Shown piece by piece: positions 18,502 through 24,969 of a stretch of 36,234 bases of DNA. The DNA is taken from IMG/VR virus record IMGVR_UViG_3300007346_000088, positions 1-36,234 of that record; one strand, 5' to 3'. The position numbers and the translations under genes were made by a program. The DNA is from a virus. The notes under the pieces were generated by a model that saw only the letters and a program-made list of their open reading frames with translations, had not been told where the DNA came from and did no database searches. How positions within the stretch are numbered: position 1 is the first letter of the stretch; the number at the start of each line of letters is the position of its first letter.

Positions 18502-18716
18502 GCAAAAACCCCACATTCGATGACGTACTAGCACGCGTATTTATGACGCTAGATACTGTTTACCAGCTACATGCACCTGAGGACACTGAGAACGACGAAG
18601 CTAGCGATTGCATTAGCTGTGGAGTTGAGTTTCCCTGCGAGACGGAGGGCGCGATCTTAGAGGGGCTTGCAGAAATCAATATGATTATGCAGGCTGCTAA
18701 GACTTCTTCGGAGTAG
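18498..18716 (+). CDS. Small acidic protein with CxxC-type motif
   Basis: 72 residues from ATG 18498, which overlaps the giant gene's stop (ATGA) and has GAAGG at the right distance. A longer frame reaches 18450 but lies inside the giant gene and has no such signal. Residues about 38-47 read CISCGVEFPC, so three cysteines may bind a metal; the rest is acidic and helical. Function unknown. It ends just before the secreted coiled-coil gene. Confidence 0.6.
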   Translation: MSKNPTFDDVLARVFMTLDTVYQLHAPEDTENDEASDCISCGVEFPCETEGAILEGLAEINMIMQAAKTSSE

Positions 18717-18730
18717 AAATGAGTACATGA

Positions 18731-19984
18731 GTGGCAGGTCTTCGTTTAGTTGCAGTACTGCTGCTCGCACTTTTATTTATACCACTACCCGCTAATGCCG
18801 TAGTAGCTTCAAATGTAGACATTACTTGCGCTAAAGATGGTGTTGAGCAAACATTTACAACTGGTTGGAATAGCGACGATATTTATTTTGAGGGTAAAGG
18901 TGACATTGCAAAATACTATTGCGAAGGCGGCCATTCTCCGATGGGCGAAGGAGCAACTTTTGTCTCCGATACGCTGCAAGACGAATCTGCCAGGTTCTAT
19001 ACAGGTGAGCCAACAACACCTGAGCCAGTGGTTGAGCCTAGTCCCGAACCGTCACCAGAACCTAGCTCAGAGCCTACTCAAGAACCAGAGCCAACTGTAA
19101 GCCAAGAGGTTTACGACCAGCTAGTTAAAGAATACGACGATTACAAAGCTTGGGCAGAGCAGGCTATTGCTGACTACAAAGGCACAATCTCAGGACTAAA
19201 TAAAAAGATTGACTCAGTCAACGAAGCCCTGGCCAGCAAAGACAAAACCATAGAGGAACTGCGGTCAGCGCTCGACGCCTACAAGTCTCAAGAAACAGAA
19301 TCAAAAGACAAGATTGCATCTTTGGATAAGCAACTGTCTGAGGCACTAGAGGCCTTAGCCAAGTCAAAGTCTGATCTAGAAATACAGGCAGCAAAGAGTG
19401 TCGACTTAGAGAAGCAGCTCAAGGCCTCACAAGATCGTGTTGCCGAATTAGAAAGCAAGTTGTCCAACCTAGAGAAACGGGTTGATGAATTAGAGTCAAG
19501 CTTGTCTGACAAAGACAAAGCATTACAAAGCGCCCTAGCGGAGATTAATACTTTGATACAGCAGCTGCAGGACGCCAAGGCAACAATTAGCGAACAACAA
19601 AACAAAATAGAACAGCTCAGGGCTATCACTAGCGACGAGGGTGCTGCACAAAATCTAGCCCTAGCTGAAGAAGTCAAAAACATCGGTATTGCAAAGCTAG
19701 CTACGGCTGAAAAAGATAGCGAAGAATACGAAGCTGGCTTGGCACTGCTAGCAGTCGCAGCCGAGGCTGACGACCCTGACTTGCCAGAAGCAGTAGCGGT
19801 CATCCCAGTCGTCGGAGCTGTCGCAGGCCAAGTGCTAGAAGCAATGAATGACTTGGGCAACATCGGGGCAGACATCTCACCAGAAGTGCGTGAGCGTTCT
19901 GAAGAAGTCGTTATTGCCGGTGTCATCGTTGGTGGTCAAGTGGCCTCAGCTTCAGCAGCTCAAGCAGTTAGGAGGAAGATGTGA
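18731..19984 (+). CDS. Secreted coiled-coil protein with Pro/Glu-rich stalk
   Basis: 417 residues. A typical signal peptide (hydrophobic 6-19, A-N-A at 21-23, likely cleaved before V24) is followed by a small domain with two cysteines (C33, C64) that could form a disulfide outside the cell. A Pro-Glu-Pro repeat stalk (about 94-122) and a coiled coil of roughly 180 residues (about 125-305) come next. Two hydrophobic C-terminal stretches (about 355-372 and 393-412) may be membrane-active. It starts with GTG. A three-codon frame ATG-AGT-ACA-TGA just upstream has the better-placed GGAG, so coupling is possible. Next to a holin candidate, a spanin-like or envelope-remodelling role in lysis is the best guess. 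Confidence 0.65.
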   Translation: MAGLRLVAVLLLALLFIPLPANAVVASNVDITCAKDGVEQTFTTGWNSDDIYFEGKGDIAKYYCEGGHSPMGEGATFVSDTLQDESARFYTGEPTTPEPVVEPSPEPSPEPSSEPTQEPEPTVSQEVYDQLVKEYDDYKAWAEQAIADYKGTISGLNKKIDSVNEALASKDKTIEELRSALDAYKSQETESKDKIASLDKQLSEALEALAKSKSDLEIQAAKSVDLEKQLKASQDRVAELESKLSNLEKRVDELESSLSDKDKALQSALAEINTLIQQLQDAKATISEQQNKIEQLRAITSDEGAAQNLALAEEVKNIGIAKLATAEKDSEEYEAGLALLAVAAEADDPDLPEAVAVIPVVGAVAGQVLEAMNDLGNIGADISPEVRERSEEVVIAGVIVGGQVASASAAQAVRRKM

Positions 19985-20145
19985 AAGATTTTCTAAAAGA
20001 CATCATTGACCAAGCTTGGACTTTGCTTGGCATGTTTGTTGCTTGGATAGTTTTAGAAGGCGCAGCCAAAACGATAACTGGCTACCTGATTATTGCTACG
20101 ACAGCGTTCTGGGCGATTACCTATCCGTTGCGCCGAGAAAAGTAA
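19981..20145 (+). CDS. Holin candidate, 54 residues with two membrane helices
   Basis: A short frame with a GTG start that overlaps the previous stop. GGAGG lies five bases before the GTG, one of the best ribosome sites in the window. Two hydrophobic helices, about residues 12-27 (AWTLLGMFVAWIVLEG) and 33-48 (GYLIIATTAFWAITYP), are joined by a short loop, with a charged N-terminus and the basic C-terminus LRREK. This is the size and shape of a small class II-type holin. It is the last plus-strand gene before the convergent lysis/minus-strand module, whose endolysin (21373-21897) is on the other strand. Confidence 0.65.
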   Translation: MKDFLKDIIDQAWTLLGMFVAWIVLEGAAKTITGYLIIATTAFWAITYPLRREK

Positions 20146-20159
20146 GCAAGATATGAGCG

Positions 20160-20465
20160 CTAAGACTTCTTTCGGTTTGCCCGCTGAATCTGAACAGCCT
20201 TTTTCTTGGCGTCCGCCTTTGACGATGCCCCCCACGCCTGCAATGACTTCAGCAGCCTTGTTGGCTCGCCGTTTGGCTTACGCTCTGGGCCAGGCATATT
20301 GCCCATGCGAGCTAGGAATGAACTCCTGCGTGGATTATTGCCGGACTTAACCGGAGCCTTTAGATCAGAACCTGGGTTCTCACGCTCGTAAGACTTACGA
20401 CCCTTTTCATTTAGGCCGCCAGAGGGGTTCTTGCCCTCTTTGCGCTGCCAAGCTGCACTAGCCAT
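20160..20465 (-). CDS. DUF6321-like small basic protein
   Basis: 101 residues, very basic. WQRKEGKNPSGGLNEKGRKSY, split here as WQRKEGKNPSGGLNEKG and the following RKSYE, then NPGSDLKAPV, NPRRSSFLARMGNMPGP and SLQAWGASSKADA are a set of invariant-looking motifs that I recall from aquatic phage proteins grouped as DUF6321. Function is unknown; the charge suggests nucleic-acid binding. It is the last gene of the minus-strand run and ends 14 bases from the convergent holin candidate, with no terminator visible between them. Confidence 0.75.
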   Translation of the reverse strand: MASAAWQRKEGKNPSGGLNEKGRKSYERENPGSDLKAPVKSGNNPRRSSFLARMGNMPGPERKPNGEPTRLLKSLQAWGASSKADAKKKAVQIQRANRKKS

Positions 20466-20619
20466 TTTTGCTAGCCCACATGTTGTCTACAAGGTTGGGA
20501 TACTTGCGACCAGCTTGCTTTGCACGAGCGCGGGCAGCTGCAGCCTGCTTGGGGCTGAGCTTCTTGCGATCAGACTTAGGCTTAGGGTTTTTTGATTCCC
20601 AAACTGGTTTACTTGCCAT
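20458..20619 (-). CDS. Small basic protein (53 residues)
   Basis: A short frame found by reading the gap between neighbours. It begins MASKPVWESKNPKP and contains KKLSPKQAAAARARAKQAG and KYPNLVDNMWA. Proteins with KLSP, an Ala/Arg/Lys helix and YPNLVDN accompany DUF6321-type genes in aquatic phages as I recall. GGAGAAAAAG precedes the ATG. It overlaps both neighbours (8 and 11 bases). Function unknown, probably nucleic-acid binding because of charge. Confidence 0.7.
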   Translation of the reverse strand: MASKPVWESKNPKPKSDRKKLSPKQAAAARARAKQAGRKYPNLVDNMWASKNG

Positions 20620-20725
20620 TCTTTTTCTCCGAAATCAAAATAGCGATAGCTTGCTTCTTGGGGATTGGCTTAGCGTTAGGCTCACCTTTTTTGTAAGCCT
20701 TATCCCCAACGAAGCGGTAGGGCAT
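20609..20725 (-). CDS. Micro-protein (38 residues), basic
   Basis: Begins MPYRFVGDKAYKKGEP and ends with PIPKKQAIAILISEKKNGK. The Lys-Lys-Gln-Ala-Ile-Ala-Ile helix is a motif I have seen in other small phage proteins of unknown role. Its ATG overlaps the preceding stop (TAATG), and it overlaps the next gene by 11 bases, so translation is coupled. Too short for usual gene callers; support comes from spacing and the tight overlap chain. Confidence 0.6.
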   Translation of the reverse strand: MPYRFVGDKAYKKGEPNAKPIPKKQAIAILISEKKNGK

Positions 20726-20979
20726 TAGTTGCCCCGACCTCTTTTACGAAGAGCAGACTCACGCTTAGCAGCGCCTCGACGCTCCCGAGAAATCTTTCTA
20801 GACTCCTCAGTGCTGTCAAAGTCCATGCCAGGAATCAGGTCACGTAGGTTGCGATCCCTTGACTCACCCTGTTTTTCGCGACGCATGCGTTCACGAGCAA
20901 AGACAGCATTGCGAGCAACTGCCTCCATCATTTTCTGACGATCCCTCTTGGCACCGCCAGGTGTCTGCCTCTCAGCCAT
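20725..20979 (-). CDS. Small Arg-rich protein
   Basis: 84 residues, about one third Arg, Lys, Glu or Asp. The helix at about 10-45 (KRDRQKMMEAVARNAVFARERMRR) is followed by LIPGMDFDSTEESRKISR and an Arg/Gly tail. Not recognised. Start and stop both overlap neighbours by one base (TAATG). The charge pattern suggests RNA or DNA binding, inferred only. Confidence 0.65.
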   Translation of the reverse strand: MAERQTPGGAKRDRQKMMEAVARNAVFARERMRREKQGESRDRNLRDLIPGMDFDSTEESRKISRERRGAAKRESALRKRGRGN

Positions 20980-21119
20980 TAGTAGCTCGAGCTGCTTGAG
21001 ATCTGGGACTTTGCGCCAGAATAGTTCTTCTTGCTAGCCATCTTCTTGACAGCTGCCTTCTTAGCGTCCTTCTTACCCTTCTCGGTGTAAGGGAACTTCT
21101 TTCCGCCTACCATTGGCAT
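20979..21119 (-). CDS. Small Lys-rich protein (46 residues)
   Basis: Begins MPMVGGKKFPYTEKGKKDAK, an N-terminus I recall from tiny proteins of many marine and freshwater phages, continues with a Lys/Ala helix and ends in a run of five serines. The ATG overlaps the upstream stop (TAATG) and GGAGAAAAAT lies just before it. Function unknown. Confidence 0.7.
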   Translation of the reverse strand: MPMVGGKKFPYTEKGKKDAKKAAVKKMASKKNYSGAKSQISSSSSY

Positions 21120-21379
21120 TATTTTTCTCCTAGCTCTGGATCTTCGTCAACTCCATCGAAGCCGTTGAAGATTTCATTTATGTCTGCATCCGAAATATCG
21201 CCATCCCGCACATAGGCACGCGATACTTCTTCTGCAACCTCCATCAGCCCCACAAAGGCTGCGACTGCTGCTGCTTGCCAAACCTCGACACCAACAACGA
21301 ATCCACCACCTAGTGTAGCTGAAACCTTTAATACGATGTAAGCGAAAGTACGCTTAGTTATTGATTTGATGTTCAACAT
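21119..21379 (-). CDS. Small membrane protein, possible holin
   Basis: 86 residues. A short basic start (MLNIKSITKRT) is followed by a hydrophobic stretch at about 12-52 (FAYIVLKVSATLGGGFVVGV, then AAAVAAFVGLMEVAEEV) that can form one long or two short membrane helices with a Gly hinge. The tail is strongly acidic (about 58-86). It directly follows the M23 endolysin gene and overlaps it by seven bases, the usual place for a holin. The two-helix 54-residue protein at 19981 competes for this role. Confidence 0.6.
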   Translation of the reverse strand: MLNIKSITKRTFAYIVLKVSATLGGGFVVGVEVWQAAAVAAFVGLMEVAEEVSRAYVRDGDISDADINEIFNGFDGVDEDPELGEK

Positions 21380-21897
21380 AGTTCCTTTTTACAATGTGGG
21401 CATGCGTATACAATTTTTGTCTCGGTTTTTGATTTTTGAGGCGCTGTGCGGCCCGTAGAAGGCTTTTCAACGTTCTCCTGTAGGTATTTGTACAGATCGA
21501 GCACTGTGCCGCTGAAGACCCCTTTAACGGACGGAGAGAGCGTGGCATGCAAATGAGGCCCGCTTGAAAAGCCCTCGGTGTCCACTTTTCCGATAGTTTG
21601 GCCCATTTTGAGCTTATCGCCCACTTTTAGGGTTGGCTTCTCCTTCATGTGGCAATATCCGACGTACTTCGTCTTTCTGTCCTTGCCATAAACCGACTGC
21701 ACCAAGACCCAACCTAGAACTTTTGAGTACTGCACCAACTTGACAGTTCCAGATGAAACAGCTGGGATTGGGGTGCCCTTTGGCATCGCCCAGTCAGTTC
21801 CGCGGTGCGGGTTAGTCTTCTTGCCCCTAATCGTGCGAATCTTGCCAAAATGTCCCGTGATCTTACTGTCCGGGAACGGGAACATAAACTTAGCCAT
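21373..21897 (-). CDS. Endolysin, M23-family peptidase
   Basis: 174 residues. Zinc-peptidase motifs of the LytM/lysostaphin family are complete: H31-R-G-T-D35, H83 in GYCHM, and H115-L-H117 in SSGPHLH. The predicted zinc ligands are H31, D35 and H117, with H83 and H115 catalytic. It should cut peptide cross-bridges of host peptidoglycan at lysis. No signal peptide is present, so a holin is needed. The extreme C-terminus CPHCKKELC (C166, C169, C174) is an unusual zinc-knuckle-like extension that may help wall or metal binding. It could instead be a virion peptidase, but neighbouring membrane genes favour lysis. Confidence 0.85.
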   Translation of the reverse strand: MAKFMFPFPDSKITGHFGKIRTIRGKKTNPHRGTDWAMPKGTPIPAVSSGTVKLVQYSKVLGWVLVQSVYGKDRKTKYVGYCHMKEKPTLKVGDKLKMGQTIGKVDTEGFSSGPHLHATLSPSVKGVFSGTVLDLYKYLQENVEKPSTGRTAPQKSKTETKIVYACPHCKKELC

Positions 21898-22151
21898 TAC
21901 TTCTTCTTCTTTCGAGCTACAGCACCCTTTGCCCGAGAATAAGTCCTAGCCTCTCCGCCGCGAAGCGGGCCAACCAAAAACTCTCCACTATAACCAGCCC
22001 TGGCATTTCCTGGGAATCTGGTCATTGCTCTAAAGCTAGAATCGTTGTTAACTCCAGAATCTAGCAGTGATTTTTGAAATTGAGCATTCCGCCTTCTTGT
22101 CGCTGCCGCCTCAGCTAGCCTTCTCATAATCTCTTTGTTTTTGTCTGCCAT
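21897..22151 (-). CDS. Small basic hypothetical protein
   Basis: 84 residues, not recognised. An Arg/Ala-rich helix (about 6-30) is followed by a Gly/Phe/Arg segment and a tail of five lysines. It is chained by TAATG overlaps to the XhlA-like gene before it and the endolysin after it, so it belongs to the lysis/virion unit. No membrane segment. Confidence 0.6.
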   Translation of the reverse strand: MADKNKEIMRRLAEAAATRRRNAQFQKSLLDSGVNNDSSFRAMTRFPGNARAGYSGEFLVGPLRGGEARTYSRAKGAVARKKKK

Positions 22152-22402
22152 TAGCTAATCACCAATCCAAATAATGCCGTAGCCAGCCCAGCGATGCCAG
22201 CAGTTAGCGATGCTAGGACAACCTTGGGCACCCAAGCGCCCTCTGCCTGCTTGTTTTCGACGACTCTCAGCCTGTCTGGCACATCTGCCAGACCATCAAG
22301 TCTCTCCAGAGTCCGAACTAGCAGCTTCTCGTTATCAAGCTGCTTGTCGTAGATTGTCTGAAGTGTGACTCTCACTGAAGGCTGTGTGTCGTCGCTAGGC
22401 AT
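22151..22402 (-). CDS. XhlA-like small membrane protein
   Basis: 83 residues. The N-terminal 55 form an amphipathic charged helix (LQTIYDKQLDNEKLLVRTLE and following). A single C-terminal membrane helix spans about 60-82 (KVVLASLTAGIAGLATALFG). This coil-then-anchor layout is that of XhlA-type hemolysin/holin-accessory proteins. Gene order with an M23 endolysin two genes downstream fits a lysis role. Several unrelated small phage proteins share this shape, so the call is by topology only. Confidence 0.6.
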   Translation of the reverse strand: MPSDDTQPSVRVTLQTIYDKQLDNEKLLVRTLERLDGLADVPDRLRVVENKQAEGAWVPKVVLASLTAGIAGLATALFGLVIS

Positions 22403-22875
22403 TATGGAGTTCCACCATCAACCGTAAACGCAACGGGCGGGTTACCGGCAGCGATCTCCAAAGTAGCCAAGCGGTTGTTCTGCTGCACCTGCTCGGTCTC
22501 AATAGTGGTGATGTCGCCCTCAGCGGTAGTGAGTCTCGTGTTGAGGTTGTAACCCTCTAGCGTAGTAAGCCTAGAATCCTGCGTGGTATTGGTGGACTCC
22601 GCCGTAGTTAGGCGAGTCGAGATGTTTAGTGCTTCAAGGGTGTCCAGGCGACCATCGTGTGCAATGTCAGTTGCCTCGAGTGCGTCTAGCCTGCTGTCCT
22701 GGCCGACGTTAATTGCGTCAAGACCAGCTTCAACGGTGTCGAGGCGAGTGTCAACTGCGACAGCCTCGGCATCGATCTTGTCCATGTTGTCATTGAAATC
22801 GGACGCTCTGAATGGCTCGGATGTGCCGGGAACCGGCTTAAAAAGTCCGAGCTTAGTGGTCGATGTATAAGACAC
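22402..22875 (-). CDS. Fibre-like repeat coiled-coil protein
   Basis: 157 residues. The N-terminus SYTSTTKLGLFKPVPGTSEP, then FRASDFNDNMDKID, is the common phage tail-fibre/baseplate attachment motif (x-L-x-x-P, then D-x-N-x-N-x-x-x-I-D). Residues 38-140 are a heptad-like repeat: RLDTVEA, RLDALEA, RLDTLEA, RLTTAES, RLTTLEG, RLTTAEG, RLATLEI. That predicts a trimeric coiled coil. The C-terminal 15 residues are Pro/Gly-rich. It is probably a short trimeric tail appendage, even though it lies away from the other tail genes. Two bases separate it from the preceding gene. Confidence 0.65.
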   Translation of the reverse strand: MSYTSTTKLGLFKPVPGTSEPFRASDFNDNMDKIDAEAVAVDTRLDTVEAGLDAINVGQDSRLDALEATDIAHDGRLDTLEALNISTRLTTAESTNTTQDSRLTTLEGYNLNTRLTTAEGDITTIETEQVQQNNRLATLEIAAGNPPVAFTVDGGTP

Positions 22876-22877
22876 GT

Positions 22878-23624
22878 CTATCCTTCGTTAGGAATTACCT
22901 CTATAGTGACCGTCTCGCCCTCTATATTATCATCAGTTGGCTCAGGAATTGCCGAAAGTGGTGAATGTCCCTGCGCTAGTGCAACCAATTCTCTAGCGAT
23001 ATTGCGCTTTACAATCGGATCGCGAACGTTCCTAAGTACGATGTCTTGGATCTGCATCATCAGCGCAGGGACATCCAAGCTTTGTCTCGCATTCGGATCA
23101 AACCTACCAGTAAGTTGATTGATGAAGGTAATCGCCTTCATATCTCCCTGCTGCACAAGCTGTCCCAGCGCTTGATCTGCAATCGGGATGTACTTCTTTA
23201 GGTTCTCTTCGCTCTTCTCGCTAAGCGCTGCAGCAAAGTGCTTCTCGCGCATCCAGCCGTCTAGCTCAGTGGTAGATATCTTTAGCTGCTTCGCAATGAT
23301 CTGCGGAGGCTTTAGATTCAGTGGGTTTAGGTATGCCTGCAGAAATGTCTCCTGCCTCAGGCTTAGATTCGGGTCTTTCGTGGTCTTGATGCCACGATCT
23401 TCTAGCGACTTTTGGAACTTTGTAGAACCCCAGACCAAGTCCAGTTGCTCTCTGTCCAGTGTCTCATCCTGGTCGAGAACAGTCTGGGGCTCCACAAAGA
23501 ACCCTCTTCTGTCTGCCGCGACAGCGGCAGCCAAAACCTTTTCAAATAGCGCTTGCTCTTTAGTCTGCTTGCGCGATGTGACCTTGGTCTCGAATTTGTC
23601 GAGATCTAGCTCATTCTCCATCAT
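22878..23624 (-). CDS. Putative terminase small subunit
   Basis: 248 residues from ATG 23624; a TTG at 23642 would add six. The central part LSLRQETFLQAYLNP, PPQIIAKQLKISTTELDGW followed by a Phe and a helical region IADQALGQLVQQGDMKAITFIN is the layout of phBC6A51-type helix-turn-helix small terminases, which recognise the packaging site and load the large subunit. It lies about 20 kb from the large subunit and on the other strand, which is unusual. An alternative is another phage DNA-binding regulator with the same fold. The gene overlaps a 46-residue frame upstream. Confidence 0.55.
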   Translation of the reverse strand: MMENELDLDKFETKVTSRKQTKEQALFEKVLAAAVAADRRGFFVEPQTVLDQDETLDREQLDLVWGSTKFQKSLEDRGIKTTKDPNLSLRQETFLQAYLNPLNLKPPQIIAKQLKISTTELDGWMREKHFAAALSEKSEENLKKYIPIADQALGQLVQQGDMKAITFINQLTGRFDPNARQSLDVPALMMQIQDIVLRNVRDPIVKRNIARELVALAQGHSPLSAIPEPTDDNIEGETVTIEVIPNEG

Positions 23625-23751
23625 AGTTTTGAAAAACCTCAATAATCGCTTCTAGTAGTCGTTCCTGGTCATCGGTGCAGTCACCGCTAGCAATCACAGC
23701 ATCGACAACGTCTATGCAAATCTGAATGCCTGCCATGACATCCTCGTTCAT
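23611..23751 (-). CDS. Micro-protein (46 residues), acidic
   Basis: Short frame MNEDVMAGIQICIDVVDAV, then ERLLEAIIEVFQNYDGE. Its ATG overlaps the regulator's stop (ATGA), and it ends inside the start of the putative small terminase gene. It predicts two amphipathic helices and no motif. The overlap chain supports a translated gene. Acidic and small, it could be a partner of the regulator encoded just before it. Confidence 0.55.
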   Translation of the reverse strand: MNEDVMAGIQICIDVVDAVIASGDCTDDQERLLEAIIEVFQNYDGE

Positions 23752-24365
23752 GCTGCCGGCAACTTCTCTAGCTCAACCACGTAATCCACGCTCATTCCAT
23801 AAGGCTTGAATGCTTCTAACAGCTTACGTGATAGCACCTCTGGGAAGGCGTTCATCTCGCCAGCCTCATACCTCGAGACCACAGCCGGGTTTACCCGCAG
23901 CATGCTAGCGAGCGCCGTAGGCGTCTTCGCCACATCTGAGCGCCACTGTCTAAACGATTTGTAGTACTGGCCCAAGGTGTAGGGCGGTATCAGCATTAGG
24001 TTCGCTACTGCTGGCGGTGCTTCGATCTCAAGCGGGGCGGATGCAAATTGCTTGCACTGCTCTCGCAGCTCTTCAGCCGTGATGCCCAGACCCGTGACAA
24101 GTGGTGCCAAGATGGCATCGCTAGGTGTCTTAGTCCTGCCATCCTCGATAGCTGTCACAGCTGCGCGGTTCACGCCTGCTCGCTTTGCTAGCTCGACCTG
24201 AGATATGCCCAGCTGCAATCTAGCTAGGCGAATCGGGTGATTATTTATTCGCGCCACAGTCGCTCTCCCTGCAAACAGAAAGTCTTTTGCCACACTCATT
24301 GCAAGGTGGGATCTGCTGGTCATCGATAAATATTGCTCTCCCTGGTGAGGGATGAATCCATACAT
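23748..24365 (-). CDS. Tandem helix-turn-helix (XRE-like) transcriptional regulator
   Basis: 205 residues with two HTH domains. The first, about 46-98, has RLARLQLGISQVELAKRAGV and AVTAIEDGRTKTPSDA, the classic Cro/C1 pattern. The second, about 138-192, has TPTALASMLRVNPAVVSRYE and then GEMNAFPEVL. A Pro-rich linker lies between. The likely role is repressor or switch of early genes. The -10 box of its promoter (24374-24379) is part of a TACTCATG element also found at three other promoters, so self-control is likely. With that promoter the mRNA would begin almost at the ATG (leaderless). Starting at M15 (24323), after GGGAGAG, is the alternative. Confidence 0.8.
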   Translation of the reverse strand: MYGFIPHQGEQYLSMTSRSHLAMSVAKDFLFAGRATVARINNHPIRLARLQLGISQVELAKRAGVNRAAVTAIEDGRTKTPSDAILAPLVTGLGITAEELREQCKQFASAPLEIEAPPAVANLMLIPPYTLGQYYKSFRQWRSDVAKTPTALASMLRVNPAVVSRYEAGEMNAFPEVLSRKLLEAFKPYGMSVDYVVELEKLPAA

Positions 24366-24369
24366 GTGT

Positions 24370-24401
24370 CATGAGTATAAGTATAGTAGACACCCTTTCA
24401 A
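24370..24401 (-). promoter_or_regulatory. Promoter and operator of the regulator gene
   Basis: On the minus strand, TTGAAA (24396-24401), a 16-base spacer and TATACT (24374-24379) form a good sigma-70-type promoter. The -10 runs into CATG, giving TACTCATG (24370-24377), the shared operator-like element. The predicted transcript start is two to four bases from the ATG at 24365. Confidence 0.65.
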
Positions 24402-24466
24402 AATCAATGCTCTCTGGAGGTCTAGCTAGCAACAGATGGAAATGTTTTGGGATTGACAACATGGAT

Positions 24467-24502
24467 TTGACCCTGCCCTGCTCACTTGCTAAGCTACTCA
24501 TG
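24467..24502 (+). promoter_or_regulatory. Early promoter 1 with TACTCATG element
   Basis: TTGACC (24467-24472), 17 bases, TAAGCT (24490-24495). CTACTCATG (24494-24502) overlaps the -10. From 24487 to 24528 the sequence nearly matches the start of the cassette at 25606-25646, including the leader palindrome CCAGCTGG. It drives the 24539 gene. Confidence 0.7.
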
Positions 24503-24538
24503 TCAGCAACCCAGCTGGCACCAACCGAAGGAGTAACA

Positions 24539-24967
24539 ATGTATAACACCGCAGTGGCCCGCAATGAGCGGGGACGCATCACCGGCATCATGGCCAAGCG
24601 CCTTGACCAAGACAAGCTGGCCGATGTCATCGCTGACGAGCTCTCTCGTGAGGGCAACCTGCCCCACGGAGGGGCAGCAAAAATTGAGCCAATGGACGCC
24701 GTCGTGGTGTGGTCTCAAGCTAGCCTTGCCATCGCCGTGGTCAATGAGGAGGGCGTTGGTGCCTTCGAAGAAGAAGACCACGTGAGGGTCTGGTTTACCT
24801 ACGGCAAAGAGGGCATGTTTTACCACGACGTGCTCGTGCCAGTAAACGACATCCTAGAAGCACGCCAAATAACTGAGGAAGTTGACCTGGCTGACTTCAT
24901 CCGCACCTTCGGGGCTCGCCTCGACAGCAACCACGAACTCTGGGCTCGTTGGGCCCTCGGCGAATAA
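24539..24967 (+). CDS. Hypothetical early protein
   Basis: 142 residues from ATG 24539, which has AAGGAG five bases upstream. A longer frame back to 24371 would include the promoter and is rejected. Mixed alpha/beta protein with an acidic C-terminal half (GAFEEEDHVRVWFTYGKEG). Not recognised. It is the first gene after early promoter 1 and next to the divergent regulator, so it may act early in takeover, but nothing in the sequence names a target. Confidence 0.75.
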   Translation: MYNTAVARNERGRITGIMAKRLDQDKLADVIADELSREGNLPHGGAAKIEPMDAVVVWSQASLAIAVVNEEGVGAFEEEDHVRVWFTYGKEGMFYHDVLVPVNDILEARQITEEVDLADFIRTFGARLDSNHELWARWALGE

Positions 24968-24969
24968 GA

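Noticed and set aside
19288-19926. 212-codon open frame on the minus strand
   Set aside because: It is the mirror of the coiled-coil gene on the plus strand; its Ser/Ala/Leu-rich product is the typical reverse-frame shadow of Lys/Glu/Ala codons, and it has no ribosome site.
20146-20159. Bidirectional terminator between the convergent gene runs
   Set aside because: Only 14 bases separate the genes and no inverted repeat with T run can be drawn; termination must lie within a gene or be factor-dependent.
22402-22875. Tandem DNA repeat of independent meaning
   Set aside because: The repetition is at the protein level (RLxTxEx units) inside a coding frame with varied codons; it reflects coiled-coil structure.
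24371-24538. Longer N-terminus for the 24539 gene
   Set aside because: The extra 56 codons cover the promoter and leader that recur at 25606; the ATG at 24539 has the proper AAGGAG.
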